A stretch of DNA of 64,000 nucleotides from Phorcus lineatus (Eukaryota; Mollusca; Gastropoda; Trochida; Trochidae): NCBI GenBank assembly GCA_921293015.1, contig OV121098.1:10577016-10641015 (forward strand), written 5' to 3'. Shown here piece after piece: positions 38,901-53,900 of the stretch (the stretch's first letter is position 1; every line of letters begins with the position of its first letter). A model generated the notes under the pieces. The model made no database searches. It was not told the DNA's origin and saw only the letters and a program-made list of their open reading frames with translations. A program made the translations under genes and the position numbers.

Positions 38901-41900
38901 ACTCTGAGAATGCTCCGACACAATCTAATCTAATTTTCCCTTTGGCAGTCTGGAACCAGTACCCTCATAAGTCTTGTTATTAGACATAGGTGTATCCTGG
39001 CCTTAGTGGCGAGATGATATATCCCGATTCTAGTTTTATTAAGCGAGACGATATATGATGGAATTATTGCCAAGGAACCTGCGAGACGATTATCATCACG
39101 ATAAAGTAGTTGCGATACAATACGTATCCCGATTCTCTACAGTTTATGAAAGAACTATAGATAAGACATAGAGCAGTAATGTCAATCCTTAGATATTAAA
39201 TTTTCAGAGATATTACATGAAGGGAAGTCACAAAATTAGAGTGACTGTAAAATTTCATAAATAATATCAGAAATATCATATAATTTCTCTCTCTGTTTCT
39301 GTTCTAATCAGTGTTATCTCTGAAATAGAAGAAAAACCTTTTTAGCTTTTATAGTTATTTGTTTAAAACAAATTATGTTAACAGTATCGGGATATATTGT
39401 CTCTTATGGCGATACATCGATGTATTGTGGATCCTCACGATATAAATATCCTGATATATTGCCTAAACATGTTTTGAATCGATGCACTCGTATCGCGTAG
39501 TAGACGATGTAAACATCGATACTATCGATGAATTGTTACACCACTACTTGTTATACCCCTAAGCACCAGCAGCGCTTCAATACTGCTGCACCTATCCTCT
39601 CATCGCTGGCGAACATTCCGAGATTATAAAATCGGAATGTTCTGTACGTACGCCGCATTGTTATTTCTTGCTGCAGATGTACGCATCATACATGGAATTA
39701 AAGATAAATCTTCCATCTTTACCCTCAACTACTTGCAAACAGATTTTGATAATCATTCTATTTGCGACACTAGTCGCATCACTTGCTGCATCTTTATTAT
39801 TGACTGCGAATATGCATATTATACATGGAATTAAAGATAATTCTTTTCCCTTGACATAGGTGAAAAAATTATATACAAGTATCAAATAGTTCGGGAGATA
39901 TGAAACGCGAAAGACTTACCCCCTTCAACTAATCGAACACAGATTATGATAATCGTCTTATTCGCGACATTTGTCGCATCACTCACCGCATCTTTATTGT
40001 TGATTTTGCTCATGCATATTATGCATGGTAATAAATTAATTTTTTTCGCTTGAGAAAGGTGAAAAAATTATTAAAATGTGACAAATAGTTAGGGAGATAT
40101 GAAGCACAAAAGAGGGGTACTCTCAGACATTTCGGAAATTTTTTTGATAACTGCAACTCTTTTACAAAATAAAAAAAAGAATATTTATTTACAATATGCT
40201 ATAATGAATTCATGTTTCACCTTTTTTTAACGCTCATCCACACTTCTGCTTCTTTCTTCTTTCTTCATTTTTCTTCATTAACCCCCTCTTCGTCCCCGTA
40301 CATGAGAATGCCGCAACTGATGCGGCAATCCGCACTTTTGCCGCAAAATTTGCCGCACACAATTGCCGCAAAAGTGCCGCACATGCGGAGTATTGGACAG
40401 CCGCATGTTGCGGCATTTGAGCGGAAAATAAGAAAAGGAAAAAGCCGCAAGAAAGCCGCAAACACTGGCCGCATAAGTGCCGCATGGTCCCCTGGTATAA
40501 ATGCCGCAAAAATGCCGCACCTGCGGAGTATTGGGCAGCCGCGAGTTGCGGCATTTAAGCGGAAAATAAGAAAAGGAAAAAGCCGCAAGAAAGCCGCATA
40601 CACTGGCCGCATGAATGCCGCACCTGCGGAGTATTGGACGGCCGCATGTTGCGGCATTCTTGCGGAAAAAAGAAAAAGAAAAAAGCCGCAAGAAAGCCGC
40701 AAACACTGGCCGCATAAATGCCGCACGAATTCTACATGATCCCCTGATAGAAAATGCGTGAATTGGACGTATTTTTTTTAGCGTAAAATGGGATATTTTT
40801 GGTGCATTAAAATTAGTTTTGACTAGTGGTTGAAGCCCTGAAGAAGAAATATCACGGAATCAACACCACCATCTATTCATTATATAACAAGGTGAGTCAA
40901 AAACATTTAGGTTTGAAATCTTTACTTAACAGTAAACATCACTACAAACATTAAACAAATTCTTCTTTGAACTTCAAACAGTTTCTAAAGGGCTGCCATC
41001 TTCCCGGCTGTTGATGTGTATCAAACAATGGTAGATTTCATTCTGATTTCTGGAAAGAAAAGAAAAGAATTAGAATGTTATCATAATCTACAGAATGTTA
41101 TCATTATCTAATTCAACATGTAAAATGGACCTTGGGGGTTATTGGGGTTCTTTTCACCAATGAAAGGAAATATTGCAATTTGAATTTCCACTCTTTAATA
41201 ATTATGTTAATATTATCATTCATTAAAATTTTGGGTCTATGTTTGACTTTACCCTTATTTCCCTCTTTTCATTGGAAATTTCAGCAGAAGAGACTTTGAA
41301 GCATCAGACCTCGGCCAGCTCAGAATTTTCTTCACGCTCATCTCTGCAGCTGTTCCCAAAAATAAAGAAGAAATTTGAAATAACGAAATGATGTAAAATA
41401 TGATATATGATCTAAATCTGTTAGTAAATATTGTTACTTTGATCTTATTAAATGCAAGAAGATAATGGTTTATTCGAGCTAAAGATTAATGGACATTCGG
41501 GTACAAACTCTCCGTTTGCTACAGTTTCAGGTTTAGTAAAGGAACAAAGGAAGCCCTAAAACTATAAGTGCCTTAAAACATTTTCACTTTTATTTGAGAA
41601 TTTAAATAAAATATATCCATACAATATACGAAACATATATGATATGACATGTTATATTTTATGTGCTTTTAGGCAAAAACAAACTTTGATGCAGAACACC
41701 AAACTTAAAACAGAAGAACTTTTAAAAAACTTTTTCACTGTCTTAACCTCACTATTTTGATAAACATGGAATGATTTACCACATTGAAATTATCAATATG
41801 AGTACAATTTCTTTTATTACCTCAAATATGAAGTTCTCAAATTCATTATGCAGATTAGATCCAGGATGAATAGATCCTTTTCTTTTGACCTCATTCTGAT

Positions 41901-44900
41901 ATATAATCATGAGAAAAATTAAAAGTACCATCTTTTAGAGACAATAAATCAATTGTAACATGCTACAACAGATATGATGTTGCAGATAGTTGGATTGATT
42001 CATCTTCAATAAACACTGAAAGTAATAACTTAAAATGATACGAATGCATGAGTTTAACTTAAATTCTCGATCAAAATTTCAGAATTCTCTTTTTCATATT
42101 GCACTCACTTTGTAATCCTGTTTTCCCTTTTATAGATCGTTGCATTTCTTGACTTCTGAAAAATTGAAACAAGTAGTATAGTCCTCCAATCACAACTGTT
42201 TTTCATCAGATGTTGAGCTTTGGTCATCCTTTCTAAATTAAGTGGATTAAATATTTTTTGAAGGCTTGAGCTGGAGGAGGGGAAACTTAACAAATAAACG
42301 ACTAAAGACTTTTTCCTCCACACCTTATTTCACTTTGAAAACAGGTAAAAAGAATTATGAGAAAAATAAAAAATAGGTTCCTTTTGTTTATTGAGATAAT
42401 CAGTATTCAAATGAAAGATTGTGTTTATTATAATATTTCTTTAAACATGTAAAAAAATTGCACTGGTTAATCCAGGAAGTTTCAATAGCCAATTAATTTA
42501 TCCAATTAGATATAATTAATGAAGAGAAGTTGGTGGGCCAGCGTCTCCTCCCCCCCCCCCCCCCCCCCCCCTGCCAAAGGACACATTAACTAAGGTGTGT
42601 ATCTTAAAAGAATGACAATTACTTGTTCACTTATAAAAACTTAATTGCTTCTTAGGATGAAAGTTTGTGATAATTAATTACAAAAATCATGTGACCTTTA
42701 AAAAAAATCAATGAATAACTGAAAACATCTTAATTAATAAATCAATCCATATACAAAAGAATTAATTCAACATTGTATTTCAAACTACCTTTGTTAATCA
42801 ATTAACTACTGCCTTGCTAAAGGTAAAGATGGTTGCAAATATCATAAACTTCTTGTTGCTAACAGTAAAACTGGTATCAGAGATGAATATCATGGTACCC
42901 TTCCCTAGCAGGTGATATTTCGAAATTAACAATTACTTGATGTTGAATCTAGATAAGAATAAATATATCCACAATTATCAATAAGAAATTGCAGTAATAA
43001 ATATTGTGTTTTCAATGGTGAAATAATTCAAAATAAAATTGTTTTTCTATTTAAATGTTATTTTAGCAAAGGAAATTATAGTTAAATATAAACAAATACA
43101 TAGTAAAATATACCTACGATGTGGTCAGAAGTGTATCAAAACATAAGCATTCTTCGTTCTCGTTTTCCGGATTCGTCCATTGTTTTGGTTCGTGTGATCG
43201 ACAGGGCCCAAGAATCAGGTCACTCATCCAACGGTTATTGCTGCCTCCAATTTAAGAACATTTCCTACATTTCCGAATAGAATGAAAATGTCTCCAAGAT
43301 CGTACAATACGAAGAACAACCCACGTCAGGCAACATGATACTTTAGAAAACGGAAAATCACCCCATGCCTGGTGTTACCATTTTCATAATGTGGCGCCTA
43401 TTCTTGGGCATGCGTAGAGAGGACTTCCGATGATTCCATCGTGGCTGGAAAAAAATCCAATGTCCATTCCCTAAACGGACCACATCGTGTTATTTAAACC
43501 GATTATTCCTTTACCTTGTCTTTGAGGACTCATAATATTTGACTCATAATATTTATAGATAATAATATTATCAATATATAATATAACTGATTTTCCTGAT
43601 TCCAATTTCAAGAAAGCAAGCCAATGAAAACGCATTAAAATAATTTTTAGATTTGCTTATTATTCACGAAAATAGGATAACAATTTGTTATAGCGTGTAT
43701 AATGGATAATTTAATTGAGATATTTATTTTCAACGAATGTTTTCAATACCATATTTTTCAACAATGAAGTCTGAAACGTGTCATTGAAAATAGGATAGTG
43801 GCATACGCACGTTAGTTTTTGCACGAATTAAATTCCGAAATTAAGAACTTACAAATTCCTAAAATTAATGTTATAGTGTATAATATAACAGAATGATTGA
43901 TTAATAGATTTACTTCTTATAAACTCAAAGCTATACAGAGTGTGTGTAAACCATAAGCAATTGACTATTTAGCGTAAAAACTTTCCTTATTTCAAAATAG
44001 CGAAAAAACACAGACAGCTATATGTCCGTAACAAGTTAAAAAATCTTAAAATCATCTTAAGTCGCTTTATCGCGTAGCCTTTTTTGTCATCATATACATT
44101 CACAATTGCCTTGACGATAGGGCCGATACAACTTATAAAAACGATCGCAATTCTTTGGAAAACACAGGTAATGTTCAATGAATGTTAAATGCATGTGCTA
44201 AATGTAAATGTTTGAGAAATATTTACTTTATGTACTATTGCTCGAATTAAAGTCGACTTGTTCCTAAATTTCTCCAACTGGTCTACTCTTGACGCATTAG
44301 TAGAAAGAAAAGTCGTTTGTATGATAGATTTTCAAAAACGATTTGCCTCAAAAGCATCTATGTGGGAATGGCGTTTCACGATACTTTTTGAGACAAAAAA
44401 AACAATTTAGGAAACGCTGCGCCAAATTTAACGGTCACTGTGAATCGGAGACTTTCAACGTAAGAAACATTTCTAGATTTAAAGTCCATGCTATAACTAT
44501 ACTGCTTTGAAGTTGATTGAACCCTTTTGGCATACTGAACCGAACGTGTTTGCTATTTATCGGCTTCTTGAATTATTAATTGCAAATTGTGTCATTATTT
44601 ATTATTTCAAAGTAGATAATATCTTTTAGGCCACTAACTGATAAGAACTTCATTACAACTTCTTAAACAGATACTCCGTCATTTTCTTGGCATGCATAGT
44701 ATTTTGCTTTCTATATAATAGTGTCAATGCACCAATCATGATGATACTTATTCAAAACATCTCACATATTTAAAAAGAATATCAAATATATGAAAATTAT
44801 AATGTTAGAAACAAAAACAAACACCGAATGTATGTGCTAAAGCCGAAACTACACATACAATTTGCATGAATCGCTACTTTTTATCTTTATATCGTCACTC

Positions 44901-47900
44901 TGCTCGACCGAACAGCATTAAAATGCTACTTTCCATCAACAGTCAGTATTTCTCGCTAAAAAGACACCAGTAGGATAATTGGTATATTTGACTCCAACTA
45001 TTCATGGGTTGAATCTTTAATTTAATTTTAACCTTACGACGTTTCGGAGTATATAATAACTACGTCATCAGATGATAGTTGTTATAAAATCACATTTCGT
45101 ATACACGTGTTTCCATTTAAAAAATAAATTCTTATCCGCGGCGAGAATCATGCTAATTTCTTATCTGACATTTCAATAATTACAACTACGATGTTTGTCC
45201 ATATAGATTTGAAAACAATATCGGCGGTAAACTCATATCTTTCATCATTTGGCACCAAATCTCACTAAATCATATTTATTGGACAAAATATGTAGATTTA
45301 TTCCTTGCCTACCACCTGTTTGTTAGTTATTTAAACATTTATTGTTCTCATTAAAAGAATTATTTTACTTCCGGATTTTTGCGGGTAAAAAAAGTGCATA
45401 CGCATTTCTTCTAATACGCAAAAGCTACAGTACATTTGAAATCTTTGCTTTATAATATGACTATTTCTCAGTTAGGCCCTATTCACAATATACATAGGCC
45501 AACGGTAAATTTGCTATATTAATTTATGTCAATCAGTTATGCACCTTCGCGTTTATCATAAGCCAGTTAAAGAGCCACTCCGTGATTTTCATGATATATT
45601 ATTTACCTTTGATACGAACCTAAATGCCCTATATGGTGATATAAAATCAAAACATCATAACTGTTCATGCCTAAAGGACATATATATGACAATTACTGGT
45701 TTTCCATGAAAATATAAAAATTAACAGCCTTATAAATGCAAAGAGGTGTAGATATTACGTGCAATATACATGTATACTAGTTATATAACATAACAAACAC
45801 TATCAACTCCTAACTGCCCTCCTGGCTGTTTTAGATAAGTCTCCAAAATTACGTTTGACTATTTGACGCGCGCCATTGTCCGGTTTTCGATCATAATTGC
45901 GACGTTCTACCTTCATATTGTCAATGTAAAAAAACCAGTAAGCTTTGAAATGTGTCTTTTTGGTAGCAGTCGATAATTCGCGATCAAATGACACCACTGA
46001 TTAAGTTTGGCAAATATGATTTCAACAACTCACAGAGTCGCTCTTTAAAATAAAGTTGAGATCGCCTACTTAAAATACTGTTGGAGCTGAACATATAGGC
46101 TATAAGATTTGTTGCCGTTTATTTCATACCAAAAATATTGTTCGTGTTTGCAAATATAGCCTCTCTAAGCATGTCGCATCCTGTTATTCCTCCAGAAAAC
46201 CTCGATATTTCAAGTTGAATTCGCGTTTTCGAAAATTGTGCATGTATAAACCCGACTCCAAGATCTGTCAAAACATAAATCAACACCTAACAAGGTTACT
46301 AAAATACTTGTATGTACAAAATTAGGGATAAGGGTTAATTCAAGTTCTTTCTGAAGATGATTGGAAAGTGAATTGGTAACAAATGAAACTGATATAGGAC
46401 ATTTATTTGTCAATAAAGTGGTTCTAAAATCGAGTCGAGTTCGTCTAAGGTACGAATTCACCGACAGAACATTGCTCCTCGCACCGAAATCCGATATCGT
46501 TATTTGAGTGATAGACTATTTCCAGCGCTGCTGTGGAGTATAAGACAATGGCTACACTTCCGGTTATTAAATTTAGCGGGTATATTCAATGCGCAAAAAC
46601 AAATGTAGTTCGGAGAAAACAAACAAATTAGAGGGTACCCATGTCGTGATTTTAAGATACTACGAACGAGTGAATTTTAAAACCATCAATTTCGAACACT
46701 ATTTTGACAATAAATATTGAGTTCGCATTCGGTACGAATCCACCGCATTTCTTACACCAAACATAAACTTCCGGTTGAAATATTTGCGCGAAATGCAAGC
46801 AGGCAAATTTGTTTAAACTACCAACAGATGTAAATAGAACGGTAATAATATATGAAGTTTATATTTATTAAAACAGCGAAATTTTATCTGCCAAGAATTT
46901 TAAATTTTCCGAAGTGCCGAATAAAAAGAGGATGATTTTGTAAGGAATATTTCGAACTTTCATCAACTTGGATTATTATGTTTTGTCATGCAAATGATTC
47001 ACGTAGGCCAAAAACGTTATTAGAGGTTTGTATGTGCATACATTTTTTTGTTGTTGAATAATACCAAAATGGCATGAAATTTTAAGTTCAAAAACCGTTC
47101 CGTGGCTGTCAATCAATCATCCATTTACCTATCGATCTATCCAAATTATGTACTTTTTTATTTATCTATTTATCTAGGCCTATGTGTCTATTTTTGGAAT
47201 AAATAAATAGATAAATCAATTAATAAATAAGAAAACTTAACAATAACTAATCAAATTATCAATCAACTTCGATTTTAAGTAGAATCAATTGACAGTAATT
47301 TGATATAGCACTGCTTAAATGATGGAACTTTCAGATTTTTATCAAATGTAACTAAACTGAGAACATGTGCAGTATCAGTCTGATATTATAGATTTTCTAA
47401 TTTGTTATAAATTGTCAATAAAAATTGTCAAAAAGACATGGAAATCTGACTTCTGGTCAATAGATAATTTCCCAATTATTAAAAGGTAAAACTTTGCAGT
47501 ATGATTGATCATTTAACCTATTGTGCTTTTCCAAAGTTTGTATGTGTGAAAATATTCCATCAACAAACATTTGAATATGTTGACTTCAATGCATGCACAA
47601 TTTATTTTTCATCCCACTCTTAAGGAAAACAGTACACAATTTAAATTTTATTTCTACAGATATTCATCTCATTTCTTCAAAACAACAGGTTTCAATCATT
47701 TTGTAAACAAACATATATATGGGTGGAAGTTAAAAAAATGGTACATTATACCAAAACTGATCTATATCTTCAAAATATTTATTTGATTTTAATTTTATTA
47801 AACAAATTCTGTACTCTTTCTTCAAACAGTGCATTAGATTTCAAAGTTTTAAGAAAATAAAGATGTTTTAGGGATAACTTTTGTGATATTCATCATTGTT

Positions 47901-50900
47901 ATAATGATGATGAAGATCAAATGCTTCTATGTAAAACACACTGTAATGATTGCAATAAAACATATTGTTTCCATAAGTAACGTTATTGTTCTTTAAAAAA
48001 TCTTCTTCAGTAACTCAAATAGAGATTATTACCCGAGGAAGTGTGTCTAATGACTTTTATGAAACAAGTGTGAATCTTTTCATTACCCAAGCAAGAGTGA
48101 GAGTTATACAAAACTTTTGCATGAGTTTTATAAAAATCATATGACAGACCTCTGAGTGTATTAATTTTGTTATTCCCGATTCTGTTCCATTTAAAATGCA
48201 TTGAAAACAGCCTCCTTCCCTTGCGACGCTCTGCCACAGTGACGTCATGAACAATGGTTGTATGATGTCACAGACTACAAAATACGGTAACTCGCACTTA
48301 AACAATCGTTGCTAGGCTAAAGTGATTTGCACATGTGCTTATATTGAAAATATGTCACTGCTTATGATGAACCATATGGGTACTAAAATAATTTATCTAC
48401 TTCATCTTAATCAATTCAGTCAAATTCAAATATGAAATGTTTTAGCTCATCAGGCTTGATTAAAGGCATCTGTCAATTCATCAATTCACCCGTTCACTGT
48501 TTGGACTTCTTCTCATGAAGCACTGGCACCACGCATTTCAACCAATAGGGATAAAAAATTCTAGATGTTTTGCCTGTGGTCTTGAATGAGGGCCATGGGC
48601 TCCTCACCCTAAAACATGTTTCGACCTCTTTTCCAGAAAAAAAGCCCTAGACAGCTATTAACTTGTGAACAGTAAGTGTTGGTTATTAAGTTCAGATTTT
48701 TTAGGCTGTGGTGCTTAATAAGGCCACACCCTAAATTTTTTTACATCTTCTTCACAAGAACTAAAAGCCTTAGATGACTGAAATTTTGTGCATAGATTCA
48801 TTTGTGATTGGTGATTCTAAATAGTAGATTTTGGACTCGCTTAACTGTACTGAAGACTAACTTAGGGGCTAAATGTTATATTAGTCTATATTTACGAAAC
48901 TGAAAGTTTTACAAGCCTATGACATCAATTGTGGATATATTTACCTCTAAATTAGCTGTGCTGAATTTTTTTAGATTTATGTTTAATATTTATCTAATAT
49001 TTAAACTGAAGCCTGATGAGTTAGCCATTGGTTTTACTTTTGCATGGCGAATTGATAAAACCAGACATCTTAGAGCTTGTTAAAAAAAAACTCCTGCAAA
49101 TATTCTAAGTCAGTATTGCCGCAAAAATGCCGCTCTGCGGCATTTTGGACTTAGACAAAATTCTCATTTTAGACTCAGGTGGGCACCAAGAAAATTTCTA
49201 AGTAAAAAAAAGCCGCACTAATTCCGCAAAGAATTGTCATAATGCCGCACATGAAAAGTTCTAAGTCAGAAAAGCCGCAGAAATTCCGCAACTATTGGGT
49301 AAAGCCACACAAGATAATGACAAAGTCACAAAGCCGTATAAAATCCGCAAGGATGCCGCAAAGAAGTTGCGGCAAAAGTGCGGCTTTACAAGAAGCCGCT
49401 CTTTTGCCGCACTGAACCTCTCTTTGCCGCACTTTTTCCGCATGTGCCGATCATTTGCCGCATCAGTGCGGCATTCTCACGTACGGGTCGTTCTCTGTCG
49501 TCAAACTGATATAAGCTTTAGTGTAATCTTGTGACGTGTGATAAAGTCTGAAACATGTTACTGCACACAGTCACACTACACTCCTTCCATTCAAAAGAAG
49601 TTTCTTTGCCTACCGTTTTCTTCTTTCGAACTGGCTGATTGGTTTCTTTGACTTCCCTTTGACGAAGTTCTCTTTTTACTTTGGGGCAAACAACACATAT
49701 GCGTGAGAGGTTCTTTTTCTTTCCAACAGGCTGAATCTTTGATGGGAAGTGACGACCATGGAAATCCACATACTCTCGTCGCTCATGCTCGGCCGGTCGC
49801 AATGATATCTGCGCAGGGAGTGCATTTTTTTGTTTCGGCGAAGTTGATCATATGCTGCACCAAATCTTTTCTAAATTGACGGCTTGTTTGTCTTTTGAGA
49901 ATTTTTCATAGAGAATGTAAGAGCTCAACATGGCAACGTTCAACACGTGAAACCACATGCGCTTCCACCATGTCAGAGTTTTCATCTTTATCAGGGTGTA
50001 CGACAGCATCTTGACACAGCACACCTCCCATATATTTGTTGTATTCGTGCATAAGTCACTCGGTTCTTCTTTCCTGTCTCTACAATTTTGGCGTCTTCTA
50101 CAGGTGACATGAGCAACACTGACTTTTGTCTTCATACCGCAAAATGAGTAGGTCTTGATTGTGATAGACTATCATATCCCCTTTCTTCGGTTTCTTCTAT
50201 GCCTTATTTACCTTTTCAGGAATGCCTTTGCGATTTTTTCTCAAAGTTCCCGTTGCACCAGTTCCCATATCCCACAAGTTTATATGCAATGCCACCGAGG
50301 AATAGAAATTATCTGTGAACACATCATATCCTTTCCCAGCATAATCCTTCACCAAGTCCATGACCAGATCATACGTTTTTCCACCAACAGAAACAGTTTC
50401 ATTTGTTTTAGAGTGTGGAGTTTAAACTTGCAAACATAACCGTTGGTTGAGTCACACAGCATGTAGGCCTTTGTCACATACTTCTTCGGCTTGTCAGGAT
50501 TATATACTTTGAAACTCTGCCTTTCTTCATTTTATTTCTTCAGCATTCGTATCATACCATTGCCTCAACTGTGAATAGGTTTTCAAAACCTTATCTCGTC
50601 CTGTTGGTGGAAGTATCTGTTGGTTTCTGCTGCTAATGATCCATAATAATCTTCATGAAAAAACAATCCGAAAAAGTCTACAGGATGCGGATTATCAGGC
50701 CATTCTATGAACTGTTCTAATCCTGTGTCGCCAGTAAAATGCAAATCTACACGTCTACGTTGCCTAGGCCCCTCTTCCCAGCGCTCCATAAAGTTATCTT
50801 GGTCATCAAAATGTGTGTCCATTTCATTGTATTGCTTATCACAGCCAATGAACCTTGTGGAAGTACCAGTCGTAGTTTCATCCATACCAGCCAATATGTC

Positions 50901-53900
50901 TCTTGCAATGTTTCTTATTTCTTGATCACTATCAATCTCACTTTCACTATCACTGTCACTATCACTCTCATCAGTTGATTCCATATCAAAAGCTTCATCA
51001 AAATGGACCTTGTTGATGAAGTCGTCGTTGCTAGACGTTGACGGACCTTCCCAACTCCTAGTCCTCGGCCTCCTGGCCTGGGGCATCTTTCACATCAATC
51101 TGTAATTGATTGAAAAGAAATTAGGCACAGATATAACAACAACACATGACCTTTTGACAGAGAAATTCAATGTGAGCTTAATGGAAATTCATTTGCCGCA
51201 TTTTGTAAGTGTTTGAAACATTTTTGCTGTTTCGTACCGATTGACATTTTCTAACAACCGGTCAAATTGTTACGTGACTATACAAAAATCGAAAAAACCA
51301 GGACCAATTTTAACTGACAGACACTTACTAACTGTGGGACGCCTTGTCACACGACTATGGCGACGATACCGATGGCCGCCGTTGTTGTGCTGACATGTTA
51401 ATGTCACCTTTAGACTTCCTAGGCGACGATACAAAAGTCGAAAAAACAGGACCAGAACTTTTCACTGTCGGACGCCTTGTCACACGACTTGGCCGACGTT
51501 GTGCTGACAGTTCACCTTGATGCCGCTTTCCTAGCCCCTCTCATCAGGAAAGATCTGATTGTCATTTGTGGATAACAAGTGTTTGCAACTCTTGAATTCT
51601 CTTCCGAGAATGATGCGTTCCACAGACCTATCCGTCAGGACTGGCCGGAGTCACAGGGTCCCCGGCCCTGACATAAGGTTCACTCGACGGAACAGATGTA
51701 CTCCCGACATGTGTATTGCAAAATGTTTTACACCTCGGAATAACACCTCACTTAGTCAAAATTCTTCAAAAGTTTGACCCATCAGCAAAGAAACTTGTCT
51801 TTAAAAACTCCACCTTTCCTCACAGGGATGCCCTTCAGAAGATCGCCAACATCAATAATCATTTATAAAATGTTCGCGGCGCTTGTGGTATGTTTATTTC
51901 TGTGAGCGGCTTTTCAAAATGTGTATCAAATTAAAGAACATTTTTTGCTCTTTACTTTGATATCAGAAGTTGTAGATCGCCACAAAATTGCCCAATTGTC
52001 GGCGCTTGTTGGGCCTTTATCCTTTTATGCGCATGTGTGATCGATATATGGAATTAAAGAACATTGTTTTGTCTTTATTTATCAAAATGCAGCAAGCGGT
52101 ATAGAAGATATTAAGTGCTAAAGAAAAGTACATGAAAATCGCTTTTAGATTTTAATAAGTTTGTAGAGTGATAACATTTTCATTAAATGAAAGCCCATCT
52201 AATAACCACTATACCACTGGATCTGTGACTTGATATTCATTGAATTTTTCTCTTTTCCAGCTTTAATTCGTCCAGTGGCATGATAGATCGTGAGACTCAG
52301 AGGATAGTGCCTATCCCTCCAGATTCTTCCCCACCAAAATTCATTTTGCGCAGAGAAACTTCAGTCGCACCATTCTACTGCAGCAATGGATGTGGTGGGA
52401 ATCAACTGGACGAAACTGATATCACAAAATATGAACATGGAAACTGTACAGCGATGGAAACATGCACGTTAGTAACTTGAAAAACTAAAGCATAATTTAT
52501 TAGTTAAGAGAGGTGCCTTTTGAAATTTTTGAAATTGGTATTTGTTTTAGTTTCATCTTGCTTTCGTAAACTTTATTATCAAAATAACACAAGATGAAAT
52601 AAACTTCAGTGAAAGAGTAAGTATATAACTGTCATTTTATCAGCCAGACAGTCGGGCTTGTGGGGAATTATTTTAGGCAGCCCGAAATGAAATTTGACAG
52701 CCACGGGCAGCCGGGCAGGCCGTTAATACCGTTATTTCGATCACTGTTTTGAAGTGAACAAATAGTGAACATATTTTTAGAGTTTCAACTACCATTTCTG
52801 AAACATTTTTAAAGACTTAAACTCAATCCTTCAGAAGTTGCTTAAGGTATTTTTAGTTTCTCTTCAATATTCAATTTTCAAATTGGTGGTTGGGAATCAT
52901 GTCACCTAATTGAAGCTGAATTGCTTGTTTACATTTGCTAATTCTATCTTGTCAATTTTAGGTTTTGTGATTATTTTTCAATTCTTTTGAAACAATAACT
53001 ACTTTTCTTTGCACTGAAAAAAATAAACCAAAGTATATTTGTGTTTCAGATGTGCAAAAGGCTATATTGGATCTGAATGCGGTAGTCGTATCTGCTCATG
53101 TTCAAACGGTCGATGTGTTGCGTCTGAATTCTGCACTTGTGAACGCGGATTAATGGGGACCACGTGTACTGAAGCCATTTGCGAGTAAGATTTGAAAATT
53201 TGGAAACTGGATTTAAATTGATAAGAAAGTAAATTCAGATAACTGAATTGTGAATTTTTAGCTCATCGATCTGAAGTTTTTCTCGTTTCGTTAACTCAAT
53301 CTCCAGAATCACTGACACTATAGAGAGTTAAAATCTCAAGAGGAGCATTTGGCAGATTATTCATTTGCAACGTTACCCAAATCAAACAATCAAATAATGA
53401 GGAAAATAGAACAATCTAGTTTAAACTAGCTGTAATCGAATACGTCCCAGAGATACGTCCCAATACATCTAGAGAATTACAGGCCTATTTATTGTCGAGC
53501 AGGCACTAACTTCACCCAATCAAAGGAGAGCTGGCCAAGCTCTTCGAATTGCGGGTCAATGCGACTGTTTCTTAGGCACAAGCAAAATTCGAATCTTACC
53601 TATGTTTCGCAGTGAATTGTGTTGAAAAATGTGTATCAATTCTTGGCTGATAATGTTAACGGAATATTTTTGGGTTGTTTATTTGGTCATTTGTGGAAAG
53701 GTAAATCAACAAATCAGGTGAAACTATGACAAGATAACTTGTAAAGGATAAATATAGACAAACGTAGGGTAAACGTCAGCAAATGACATTAACCAAGATG
53801 CAAAAGAAACCCGTCCGTGATTGGTTGAAAGCTGTCTTCCTGCCCTCATTTAGTTGGTTCAAAATTAGTCAAAGGTCAGCTGAACATGACCTCAATCGGT

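Noticed and set aside
40212..40739. Four long overlapping frames, 106-175 codons, both strands
   Set aside because: Arise from GCCGCA heptamers; all frames open because the pattern lacks stops.
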